The notes below the pieces were generated by a model. The model was not told where the DNA came from and ran no database searches. It saw only the letters and a program-made list of their open reading frames with translations. From the NCBI GenBank assembly GCA_014860005.1, contig JACZKP010000065.1:62001-126000 (forward strand): 64,000 nt of DNA. The letters run 5' to 3'. Shown in pieces: positions 1-8,133 of the stretch. Position 1 is the stretch's first letter. Every line of letters begins with the position of its first letter. A program made the position numbers and the translations under genes. This DNA comes from Verrucomicrobiota bacterium (GTDB taxonomy: Bacteria; Verrucomicrobiota; Verrucomicrobiae; Limisphaerales; UBA11358).

Positions 1-226
1 AGGTGTAATCGCGCGCCGCCGCGCAGATGTCCGGGCCGGTCACACTCAACGTAACCATCGCCTGGCAGGGTGGAGAAACGTCGCATTGCTGCTGCAACGT
101 CACCCGGGCGGAAGCCACGGCCATCACGCGGTTGATCTCTTGCAAGTCGGCTTCCACCTGGTGCCGCAGCCGGTCATCCGCCTTTAGTTCTTGCATCTGG
201 AAATGAATGGTCATCGTGGTCGCCAT
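1..226 (-). CDS. Ribosome hibernation factor / S30AE-like protein, 5' part only
   Basis: The reading frame starts at ATG 226-224 and stays open to the window edge, giving 75 residues of a gene that continues outside. The start MATTMTIHFQMQELKADD, then a helix with LQEINRVM, a beta strand, and the ending VTGPDICAAARDYT resemble the beta-alpha-beta fold of the HPF/RaiA (S30AE) family, in which G-x-D-[IL]-x-A-A-x-[DR] is a recurrent feature. Members of that family bind the 30S A/P-site region and inactivate ribosomes in stationary phase. The gene diverges from the LysR regulator at 510. The second methionine (codon 5) is an alternative start. The family call rests on pattern memory over a partial sequence, so it is moderate; a basic RNA-binding protein of another family cannot be excluded. 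Confidence 0.55.
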   Translation of the reverse strand, partial: MATTMTIHFQMQELKADDRLRHQVEADLQEINRVMAVASARVTLQQQCDVSPPCQAMVTLSVTGPDICAAARDYT

Positions 227-509
227 GCTTTACTCGGGATGAAGACTGCGGACGTGACCGCTGCCCCAGCCGTTGGCCCGCAAAACCGGATGCGCCCGGC
301 GCACCCGCTGATGGTGGCGGTGACTTTCACGTGAAACGCCAGGACGCTGAAGGAACTCAACCTGATCAGGAGAGTTGGTTCCCGCTTTTGGTTCGGTCGC
401 TTGACTTGTTGGGACGTGCTCAACACGCCCCCATTGTGGCCGCCGGCGCATTTTAGACTACTACGTAATCTGAATTGAGGCTTTAGCTTTAACCTAATAT
501 GCTCGGGGC

Positions 510-1406
510 ATGGAATTTCTGAACTACCACCACTTGCGCTATTTCTGGGTGGCCGCCAAAGAGGGCGGACTCACGCGGGCCGCCGAAAAGTTGCGGGTTT
601 CCCAACCGAGCATTTGCACGCAAATCCAGGCCCTGGAACAGGCGCTGGGCGAGAAGTTGCTCCGCCGCAGCAGTCAGGGGCTGGCCCTCACGGAAGCCGG
701 CCAGCGCGTGTTCAGCTTCGCCGAGGAGATTTTTTCGCTGGGTGAAGAACTGGTGAGCACCATGAAGCAGCGCCCCACCTCCCGTCCGTTGCGGGTGAAC
801 ATCGGCATCGCCGACTCGCTGCCGAAGTTGCTGACCTACGGGATGCTCAAACCGATCTTCCACCTGCCGCAGACCGTCCAAGCCTCGTGTTGCGAGGGCA
901 AAGTGCCTGACCTGCTCGCCCAACTGGCCACTTACCGCCTGGACATCGTGCTCTCCGACGAGCCAGCGCCCGCCTCGGGAAACCTCAAGACTTTCAACTA
1001 TCTCCTCGGAGAATGTGGCGTGGCCTTCTGCGCCGAGCCCAAACTGGCCGGTCGACTCAAGCGCCAGTTCCCTGCCTCTTTGCATACCGCGCCAGCACTG
1101 CTGCCGAGTCCGAACTCAGCTCTGCGGCGATCATTGGAAAAATGGTTTCGCGAACACCAAATCTCGCCGCGGCTCGTCGCCGAGTTTGACGATGCTGCGC
1201 TGGCGAAAGTGGCGGCGGCGGACGGGTTGGGGTTCTTTGCGCTACCCAGTGTGGTCGCCAGTGAGGCGGTCGCCCGCTATGGCGTGAAAGTAATTGGACA
1301 AGCGGCGGATTGTGTTCAGCAGTTCTACGCCATCAGTGCAGAACGCCGGCTCACCCATCCGGCGGTGGTGGCCATTACGACTCAGGCAAAGGCGGCATTG
1401 CGGTAG
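510..1406 (+). CDS. nhaR: LysR-family transcriptional regulator, NhaR-like
   Basis: This is a 298-residue protein, the usual LysR length. Residues 1-65 form the winged helix-turn-helix: the start MEFLNYHHLRYFWVAAKEGG is typical of NhaR rather than of generic LysR proteins, and the recognition helix region contains TRAAEKLRVSQPSICTQI. A substrate-binding-like effector domain follows from about residue 90. NhaR in E. coli activates the Na+/H+ antiporter gene nhaA in response to sodium. No antiporter gene lies next to it here, so the regulon is unknown. It is transcribed divergently from the ribosome-hibernation-like gene, a common arrangement for autoregulated LysR genes. A TAATAT hexamer at 495-500 may be its -10 box, but no well-spaced -35 is evident. 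NhaR assignment is likely; LysR family membership is near certain. Confidence 0.85.
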   Translation: MEFLNYHHLRYFWVAAKEGGLTRAAEKLRVSQPSICTQIQALEQALGEKLLRRSSQGLALTEAGQRVFSFAEEIFSLGEELVSTMKQRPTSRPLRVNIGIADSLPKLLTYGMLKPIFHLPQTVQASCCEGKVPDLLAQLATYRLDIVLSDEPAPASGNLKTFNYLLGECGVAFCAEPKLAGRLKRQFPASLHTAPALLPSPNSALRRSLEKWFREHQISPRLVAEFDDAALAKVAAADGLGFFALPSVVASEAVARYGVKVIGQAADCVQQFYAISAERRLTHPAVVAITTQAKAALR

Positions 1407-2198
1407 AGCGTCCCCATCCGATCGAGCAGAAGTTGGCAACAATTGGCAACAACGGCACTGCCGAAAGGTGCCATTTCGTGCGTGAGAGACTCCTCAACTG
1501 AAATCTATAATGGGTTCAAGATCAGCATTTTGAAATCAATGGGAATTTTTTTTCCATGATTCAAGTCCCTTCGCTCGCTCCATTTTTTGCCCCCAGTTCC
1601 CTGCGGTTTCACTGAGGATTTTTGATGTCTTTCGCTCATACGGCTTCGATTGTTCGTGCCCCACAATACTCCCTGAATCTCGACAAAAGTCGAGCCGCTG
1701 TTAGGACAGCGTTAGGACGGAATCCGCCTGACCGTGTTGATCCATTTTCCGTTGAGCCAAAAGGTGGCGTTGATCTTCTTCGTACGGAAGAAGGATCGTA
1801 AGCGGTAAGCGAGATGCAGGCGGCGTGGGGCGTAGTGGCGCTATTTTGGTTGCATTGGTTGAGGAAGTAAACTGTGGCGCGCGGGACGGGTCACGTTGCA
1901 GGAACTGGCGCGGCAACTGGACCGCGCCTTGGAAGCGGTGGCGGAACTGCGACCTTTGTGGAGCGGTGACGCTTTGACCCCTGTTCTTTGACAAGTTAAA
2001 ACCACGACTTGGGGGACTACGGAGGAAGTGTCGCTTGCGGGCGCGCAGCCGCGGCCTGCAAGGCCACCGTCGGCAGCTTAACGCGGTCGAAAAATGATCC
2101 CGTGATCCTCAAAACCAGAATCCGCACTACCGTGCGGAATACATGTGCGGGCGGGCAACAGCTTGTGCCGGCTTCCTCGGCTCGTTATCGTTGACCCC
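1407..2198. other. Long intergenic region with two small hairpins, no convincing gene
   Basis: About 790 bases without a credible gene. A perfect 6-bp hairpin (CTCGAC, 4-base loop, GTCGAG) lies at 1679-1694, followed by two copies of GTTAGGAC within 20 bases. A second perfect hairpin (CCGCAC/GTGCGG) lies at 2122-2137, just before the peptidase gene. Neither is followed by a T-run. A T8 tract occurs near 1547-1554. Short open stretches between 1700 and 2000 show no recognisable domain and could be relics of a decayed gene. Confidence 0.5.
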
Positions 2199-4433
2199 AT
2201 GCGAAGCTCTGTCCGCCTCTCTGGCATCATTCTGTGCCTATTCTCCGTCATTGCCCTCCACGCTGCGTCAGGCCGCCCGGAGGCGCAGTTGGTGAACACG
2301 CACTATCTACGCGACCACGCCGAGACGCGCGGCTTCATGCTCGGCCGGCCGGGCAAGGCAATCCCCACGCCGGACGGGAAGGCGGTTCTGTTTCTGCGCA
2401 CCCAGGCGCGCGTGCCCAAACTGGAGCTTTACGAATTTGACGTGGCCACGGGCCGGTCACGAGTGTTGCTCACACCGGAACAGGTGCTTCAGGGCGCGGA
2501 GGAAAAATTGTCGCCCGAGGAGAAGGCACGCCGCGAACGGATGCGCATCAGCGTCGGCGGCTTCACGGATTTTCAACTCTCGAAGGATGGCAGCCGGATT
2601 TTGCTAAGCCTGTCCGGCAAACTCTATCTGGTGGAGCGCGCCAACAGCGCGGTGCGGCAATTGAATACCGGTGCGGGCACGCTGGTGGACCCGAAATTCT
2701 CACCGGACGGACAGAGCATCGCCTACGTGTTGGACTACGACGTGTTCGTGTTTGATCTAACGACCCAAACCGAGCGGCGCGTAACCACCGGCGGCACTGA
2801 CAAACTGCGCCACGGTCTCGCCGAGTTTGTTGCACAGGAGGAGATGGATCGCTTCTCCGGTTTTTGGTGGTCACCCGATTCAAAGTTCATTGCCTACGAA
2901 GAAAGCGATCATGAAGGAGTTGAAATCTGGCACGTTGCAGATGCCGCGAAACCGGAGGAACAACCTCACCCCGCCTATTATCCGCGTCCCGGCAAGAACA
3001 ACGTCAAAGCACGCCTCGGGGTCGTTTCCGTGAGCGGCGGAGAAACCGTGTGGATTCAATGGGACGGCGAGCGTTACCCGTATCTCACCACGGTGCGCTG
3101 GGACAAGCACGGCCCGCTGACCCTCGCCGTGCAAACGCGCGACCAGCGTGAACTGGTGTTACTCGAAGCCGATCCCAAGTCAGGTCGCACCACCACGCTG
3201 CTCACCGAGCGCGACGCCGCGTGGGTCTGCGTGCGGCAGGACGTGCCGCGCTGGCTGTCTGATGGTCGCGGATTTGTGTGGGCGAGCGAAAAGGCCGCAG
3301 GCTGGCAGCTTGAATGGCGCAATCGCTCCGGGGAAATCCAGCGGGTCCTCGCTGACGCCGGCTTGGGATTCCGTTCACTGCAAAGTCTGAACGCCGAAAC
3401 GGGTGAAATCTTCTTCACCGCGCGACCGGATTTAACCCAAACCCAATTGTTCCGCGTGTCGCTTGACAGCGGCGCGCTCGTGGCCTTGACGCAGGCGCCG
3501 GGAATTCATTCCGCCAGCTTCAACGAAGGCAGTCCCATTCACGTTCGCTCGTTCGTGGCGTTGCAAGCCATGCCGAAGTCCACGGTCCATCGTGCGGACG
3601 GTTCTCTCGTTGGCGAGCTGCCGTCGGTTGCCGAGGCGCCGCCGTTTGTGCCGCGCGTGGAGATGACCAAGGTCGGTTCGGGTGAAGGTTTCTACGCGGC
3701 ACTGGTGCGGCCACAGAAATTCAATTCCAAACAACGCTATCCGGTGGTGGTGAATGTTTATGGCGGGCCGTTGCACGCATCCTCCAGTGGCATCGTGACT
3801 GCGACCATGAGCCGCTGGCTGCTGGCGCAATGGATCGCCGACCAGGGTTTCATCGTGGTGAGTCTGGACGGGCGCGGCACACCGGGACGCGGACACGCTT
3901 GGGAGCGCGCCATCGGGAAACGCTTTGGTTCCGTGCCGCTGGATGACCAGGTCGCGGGTCTGCAGGCGCTGGGCAAGAAATATCGTGAATTGGACCTGAA
4001 CCGCGTTGGCATTTACGGCTGGTCCTATGGCGGCTACGTCTCGGCGCTGGGCGTGTTGCGCCGGCCCGACGTATTCAAAGCCGCGGTCGCCGGCGCCCCG
4101 CCCACGGACTGGCTCGATTACGACACGCATTACACCGAGCGCTATCTGGGATTGCCCGACACCGACGCGGACGCCTACACCGAAGGTTCGCTGCTCACGT
4201 ACGCCGCCGATTTGCAGCGACCTTTGTTGCTCATCCACGGCACGAGCGACGACAACGTCTATTTCCGTCACACGCTGAAACTGGCCGACGCGCTCTTCCG
4301 CGCCGGCAAAGAGTTCGATTTGTTACCGCTCTCCAGCATGACGCACATGACACCCGATCCGGTCGTCACGGAGCGACTCTACAGCCGGATCGCGGGCTAT
4401 TTCCAAATGCACCTGGGAAAGCCGGCGCGATAG
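2199..4433 (+). CDS. Secreted dipeptidyl peptidase IV (S9B prolyl oligopeptidase family)
   Basis: The protein has 744 residues. The start at ATG 2199 is chosen because it opens a clean signal peptide (MRSSVRLSGIILCLFSVIAL); an upstream GTG at 2145 would bury it. Residues about 40-470 form the eight-bladed DPP IV beta-propeller, which includes the EFVAQEEMDR segment whose paired glutamates (E214/E215) correspond to the substrate N-terminus anchor of the family. The alpha/beta-hydrolase domain follows, with nucleophile S609 in GWSYGG, Asp 684 in HGTSDDN and His 716; the 32-residue Asp-to-His spacing equals that of human DPP4. It should release X-Pro or X-Ala dipeptides from peptides in the periplasm. 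All catalytic residues are present. It stands alone between genes of unrelated function. Confidence 0.92.
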   Translation: MRSSVRLSGIILCLFSVIALHAASGRPEAQLVNTHYLRDHAETRGFMLGRPGKAIPTPDGKAVLFLRTQARVPKLELYEFDVATGRSRVLLTPEQVLQGAEEKLSPEEKARRERMRISVGGFTDFQLSKDGSRILLSLSGKLYLVERANSAVRQLNTGAGTLVDPKFSPDGQSIAYVLDYDVFVFDLTTQTERRVTTGGTDKLRHGLAEFVAQEEMDRFSGFWWSPDSKFIAYEESDHEGVEIWHVADAAKPEEQPHPAYYPRPGKNNVKARLGVVSVSGGETVWIQWDGERYPYLTTVRWDKHGPLTLAVQTRDQRELVLLEADPKSGRTTTLLTERDAAWVCVRQDVPRWLSDGRGFVWASEKAAGWQLEWRNRSGEIQRVLADAGLGFRSLQSLNAETGEIFFTARPDLTQTQLFRVSLDSGALVALTQAPGIHSASFNEGSPIHVRSFVALQAMPKSTVHRADGSLVGELPSVAEAPPFVPRVEMTKVGSGEGFYAALVRPQKFNSKQRYPVVVNVYGGPLHASSSGIVTATMSRWLLAQWIADQGFIVVSLDGRGTPGRGHAWERAIGKRFGSVPLDDQVAGLQALGKKYRELDLNRVGIYGWSYGGYVSALGVLRRPDVFKAAVAGAPPTDWLDYDTHYTERYLGLPDTDADAYTEGSLLTYAADLQRPLLLIHGTSDDNVYFRHTLKLADALFRAGKEFDLLPLSSMTHMTPDPVVTERLYSRIAGYFQMHLGKPAR

Positions 4434-4483
4434 ATTCGGGCGGGGCCGTGACATTCAGTGCTGGCAAACTGCGAAAGAACTCT

Positions 4484-6238
4484 TCACTCCGTCCGTAAGG
4501 CACGAATGAGCCGTCGCCAAGTTGGATTGCTTCGCACTCTGAAGGCAAGCGGGAGACCGATGAGCGCGGCATCAACCAGCAGGTGAGCGACAACGACCGA
4601 CCAGATGCCGTAGGGCAGAACAAAGAAAGCCACGAAGAAGTAGGCGATGCCTTTGGGAACACAGTAACGCCAGGGAAACGTCGGATAATGCGCCGCCGCG
4701 AACAGTAACGCCGCCACCGCAGCCGATAAGGGGCTTATGCCGATGTAAAGCAATGGCAGGAGGAAGAAACCGTCTTCGGCCGGGATCAGCAGAAACTTCC
4801 AAGGCTTCTGTTTCAAATCGGACAGGATTCGTTCATTGGTTTCATCCGCTTCCTTGTCGTCGAACAATTTCACACCAAAGCGCTCCAGCGCCGCCATCGC
4901 CACTAAAAACACCAAGGCCGTAGCCACAAGAATGCCGAGGAATGCTGCGACGGCAAATCCGTTGACGTTGATCGGATTGTTTGCGCCGTGAAAAATCAGC
5001 AGCGCATAGCCCAAGGTCGAGACGACGCCGTTGCGCCACTTCAATAGCGAGTGCCGCTGGAAGAACAGGAGTCGCAACCGGTATTTGGCGTCTAGTCCGT
5101 CTTGTTCGGCTGACGACCTAAGCCACTTCTGGGCCTCATCAAAGTCTTTCACTGTTCCAAGCCCTTCGGCATAACAGATTCCAAGACTGGATTGGCCAAA
5201 GGCGTCGCCTTGAATGGCGGCTTTCTTAAACCATTCCACGGCTTCAGTCTCGTTCTGGGCCACGCCTTCACCCGTCAGCAGGCTGGCACCGTAAAAGGAC
5301 TGCCCGACCGGATTGCCCGTTTCAGCGGATTGACGAAACCACCGCGCTGCCTCGACGGCATCGCGCGGCAGGCGGGTTCCACTCAAATACTCAAAGCCAA
5401 GCAGGTATTTAGCGGTTCCATCGGTGTTGTTCGCGGCAGCGCGCAGCCAACGAATGGACTCCGCCTGATCCGCGGCAACTCCGCAACCGTCTTGATAGGC
5501 GTACGACAGGAGCATTTGGGCGGCAGCGAGGCCCTGTTCGGCGGCTTTGCGATACCACTTTGCCGCCTCGGCCAGATCTTTGGTGACGCCATGGCCATTC
5601 TCGTAACAAATCCCCAATCGGTGTTGGGCTTGCGCATCGCCTTGTTCGGCGGCCATCCGGAACCACCGGGAGGCTTCCGACTCATTGGGAGCGGTGCCTT
5701 TGCCGTCGGAATAACAGAGCGCCAGATTGTATTGGGCGGCATTGTTTCCTTGTTCGGCTGCTTTACGGTAACACTCGACTGCTTGAGGGAGGTCCTGCGG
5801 CACACCCCGCCCCTCTTCAAGACAGGCGCCAAGATTGTGCTGTCCCCAATGAAAACCCTGCCCGGCTGCCAAGCGGTACCATTTCACTGCTTCGGCCGCA
5901 TCATCGGGAACTCCCTTGCCACGGTCATAACAAAGGCCAAGATTGACTTGCGCCTGGCAGTTCCCCTGCTCCGCAGCTTGACGAAACCACCAGACCGCTT
6001 GAGCGGAATCCTGGTCCACACCGTCGCCATTTTGGTAACAGACGCCGAGCCGGTTTTGGGCCGACGCTTTGCCGTGGTCAGCGGCATCTCTCAACCACTT
6101 CACGGCTTCGGCGAAATCTTTTTCAAGGCCGTCGCCGTCGTGATAGCGGCGGCCAAGTTCACTTTGTGCCTGGGGAACTCCCTGTATTGCGGCACGCCTC
6201 AGTTCTTCCAAAGAACCGTAAGTTTCTTTTGCGTTCAT
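4484..6238 (-). CDS. Sel1-repeat protein fused to a CPBP-like membrane domain
   Basis: The protein has 584 residues. From about residue 20 to 380 there are ten consecutive Sel1-type repeats of 36 residues (pattern AQxxLGxxYxxGxGVxxDxxEAxxWxRxAAEQG), a solenoid for protein-protein contact. After that come several hydrophobic segments (about 405-575). Their last part resembles CPBP/Abi intramembrane proteases: FAAAH fits the FxxxH motif and AHLLVD fits the HxxxD/N motif. The first CPBP motif (EExxxR) appears only as AEDGFF, so catalysis is uncertain. No signal peptide is seen at the N-terminus, so the repeats are expected in the cytoplasm. It is transcribed 54 bases downstream of the beta-helix gene on the same strand. 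The Sel1 assignment is firm; the CPBP assignment is an inference from two motifs. Confidence 0.8.
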   Translation of the reverse strand: MNAKETYGSLEELRRAAIQGVPQAQSELGRRYHDGDGLEKDFAEAVKWLRDAADHGKASAQNRLGVCYQNGDGVDQDSAQAVWWFRQAAEQGNCQAQVNLGLCYDRGKGVPDDAAEAVKWYRLAAGQGFHWGQHNLGACLEEGRGVPQDLPQAVECYRKAAEQGNNAAQYNLALCYSDGKGTAPNESEASRWFRMAAEQGDAQAQHRLGICYENGHGVTKDLAEAAKWYRKAAEQGLAAAQMLLSYAYQDGCGVAADQAESIRWLRAAANNTDGTAKYLLGFEYLSGTRLPRDAVEAARWFRQSAETGNPVGQSFYGASLLTGEGVAQNETEAVEWFKKAAIQGDAFGQSSLGICYAEGLGTVKDFDEAQKWLRSSAEQDGLDAKYRLRLLFFQRHSLLKWRNGVVSTLGYALLIFHGANNPINVNGFAVAAFLGILVATALVFLVAMAALERFGVKLFDDKEADETNERILSDLKQKPWKFLLIPAEDGFFLLPLLYIGISPLSAAVAALLFAAAHYPTFPWRYCVPKGIAYFFVAFFVLPYGIWSVVVAHLLVDAALIGLPLAFRVRSNPTWRRLIRALRTE

Positions 6239-6292
6239 GCTGAACCGCGGTCACTTGGGGGTGTAATCAACCACATGAATCCGGCCATCACT

Positions 6293-8038
6293 TCATGGAG
6301 ATAGCTCCAGTTGAACCCGGAACAGTTTTCCCTCGCCGACGGAAACCCATTCCCGGAATTCAACCTCGTCTCCTGTTCCGTTTGTGACGGATGTTTCCGA
6401 CCACTCGGCGAGCAGGGCGAGGTCGCGAACCTTGACCCGATAAATCCTGCCGGTGACGGTTGGATAGCGAAACGAGAAGCCATCCAAGCCGGTGGAAACG
6501 GTGTGAAGCTTGAACACGGACTGCGGATCGTTTGGGTCCGTGCCCGCCAGATATTCGCTCAGGTTGCTAAGGCCGTCTTTGTCCGCGTCCAGCACGGCAT
6601 CCGCCGGATCGAGCCGGTCCAGGTCGTGCGCTTCCTCCCAGACATCCGGCATCAAGTCGCCATCGTAATCGGCCTGCTCAATGGCTGGCGGCTTGGCCTC
6701 GTAAGCGCCGATCGTGGGCAGCGCCGCGTAACAGCGCTCCTGCAAGTCCGCGCGAACGTTCGGCAGCTTTCGGCCCTTGCCCGCAGCCGGGCTGTTGGTT
6801 GCCACCGAGTAATCGCCCGTCGCCGCGTTGTGGAACAATGGATTCAACGCATAAACTCCATTGGTTTCCGGCGCGGGCAACGTCGGTTGTGACTGGCTTG
6901 GCTGATTGAATGCGTACCAGAGATTGTTCGCGAACTCGAACGAGGCCGCATCCGTGTTCGCGCCAATGTTCACATACGTGCTGATCTGTGAGCGATCGAA
7001 GTAAACCAGGTTGTTGATAAACTGGTTTTGGCCGCACGGCAGAAATGTGTAGCCGCCGCTGGAAACGGTTTCCTGCAAGATGCGCATCAGCCAGCGCGTC
7101 GGCTGGATAAACGTGTTGTTGGCCACGAGTGAATTGACCGCGCCAACGAAAGCCACCGGCGTGTCCGAGCCATGAAACAGATTCGCAATCACGCGGATGT
7201 TCTTCGCTTCGGAATTCGGTGCGTTCGTGACCAGCGGCGGGCGGAAGAACTGGAAGCCCGTCGAACCGCCGAGGTTGATCGCGCGGGTGCCGGCGTTGGT
7301 GAAGGAGTTCCAACGAATGTCAATGTCTTCACTGCCGCCCTTGCACTGAATGGCGTTGCTGCCGGCGTCGGTGAACTTGTTGCGCGCGATGATGCCACCG
7401 TGGCAACCGACGTGATCAATGCCGCTGCCGCCCGCGCTCATCCGGGCGAACTCGCAATCGAGCACGAAGTAATCATTCACGCCGGAAAGCTTCAGGCCGT
7501 CATTGTTGCCGCCCGTGCCGATGTCGTGAATGTAAAGATTGCGAAAGATGACATGCCGGGTGGCATTGCTGTTCGTGTACTCGCCGCCGTCGTCGCAATT
7601 GATGCCGTTGGCCGTGGCGCCGGCGACTTCGAGGTTTTCCAGAATGACAAAACGCACGCGCGAAAGCTGCATCGCTGTGGCCCCGCCGCTGATCACGGGT
7701 CGCGCCTGATCCGGCACACCGCCCAGCCAGATCGGGGCGTTCGACGTGCCGGCGAGATTCCCGATGGACGTGCCCGCCGGGTAAGTGCCCGGCTGCAACC
7801 GGATCGCGTCGCCCGGTTGCACGCCCTGCAACGCGCGGCTGATGGTCTGATAAGGATTCCCCTGCGAGCCGTTGCCCGTGGAGTTGTTGCCGGTGGGTGA
7901 AATGAATATCTCGCGCAACGGCGGCTTGCCATCGGCGAAAGTGCGGATGGGATCGCAGGATTCAGCGGCGTGGGTAGTCGCCAGTGTGAACGCAAGCAGC
8001 ATTGCGCTCGCCACGGTTCGGATGAAGACCGGTTGCAT
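6293..8038 (-). CDS. Secreted right-handed beta-helix protein (pectate-lyase-like)
   Basis: The protein has 581 residues. A signal peptide spans residues 1-25 (MQPVFIRTVASAMLLAFTLA, cut after THA). The segment GNNSTGNGSQGNPYQTISRA then QPGDAIRLQPGTYP is the standard opening of DUF1565/pectate-lyase-type parallel beta-helices, and repeated NN/N-rich strands (IARNKFTDAGSNAIQCKGG, LVANNTFIQP, INNLVYF) continue the coil to about residue 430. Residues 470-520 contain two calcium-binding thrombospondin type-3-like stretches (DYDGDLMPDVWE and DADKDGLSNLSEYLAGTDPN). The remaining about 65 residues form a small beta domain common at the end of exported verrucomicrobial proteins. Substrate is probably a polysaccharide, but the catalytic residues of any specific lyase family are not identifiable by eye. 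Confidence 0.85.
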   Translation of the reverse strand: MQPVFIRTVASAMLLAFTLATTHAAESCDPIRTFADGKPPLREIFISPTGNNSTGNGSQGNPYQTISRALQGVQPGDAIRLQPGTYPAGTSIGNLAGTSNAPIWLGGVPDQARPVISGGATAMQLSRVRFVILENLEVAGATANGINCDDGGEYTNSNATRHVIFRNLYIHDIGTGGNNDGLKLSGVNDYFVLDCEFARMSAGGSGIDHVGCHGGIIARNKFTDAGSNAIQCKGGSEDIDIRWNSFTNAGTRAINLGGSTGFQFFRPPLVTNAPNSEAKNIRVIANLFHGSDTPVAFVGAVNSLVANNTFIQPTRWLMRILQETVSSGGYTFLPCGQNQFINNLVYFDRSQISTYVNIGANTDAASFEFANNLWYAFNQPSQSQPTLPAPETNGVYALNPLFHNAATGDYSVATNSPAAGKGRKLPNVRADLQERCYAALPTIGAYEAKPPAIEQADYDGDLMPDVWEEAHDLDRLDPADAVLDADKDGLSNLSEYLAGTDPNDPQSVFKLHTVSTGLDGFSFRYPTVTGRIYRVKVRDLALLAEWSETSVTNGTGDEVEFREWVSVGEGKLFRVQLELSP

Positions 8039-8133
8039 GACTGCAATGTGCGTCAGGCCGGCGATTCATTCGAGGTCAATCTTCTGCGCTGCGACACGGC
8101 CGCAACCCCGCCGGTCACACGGCGGTTTGCGGT

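Noticed and set aside
1701..1994. A 97-codon open frame on the minus strand between nhaR and the peptidase gene
   Set aside because: No recognised domain, biased composition and no ribosome-binding site; at most a relic.
3432..4271. A long (279-codon) open frame antisense to the dipeptidyl peptidase gene
   Set aside because: It is the mirror frame of a confident gene with a GC-rich third codon position; its sequence is His/Arg-rich without domain.
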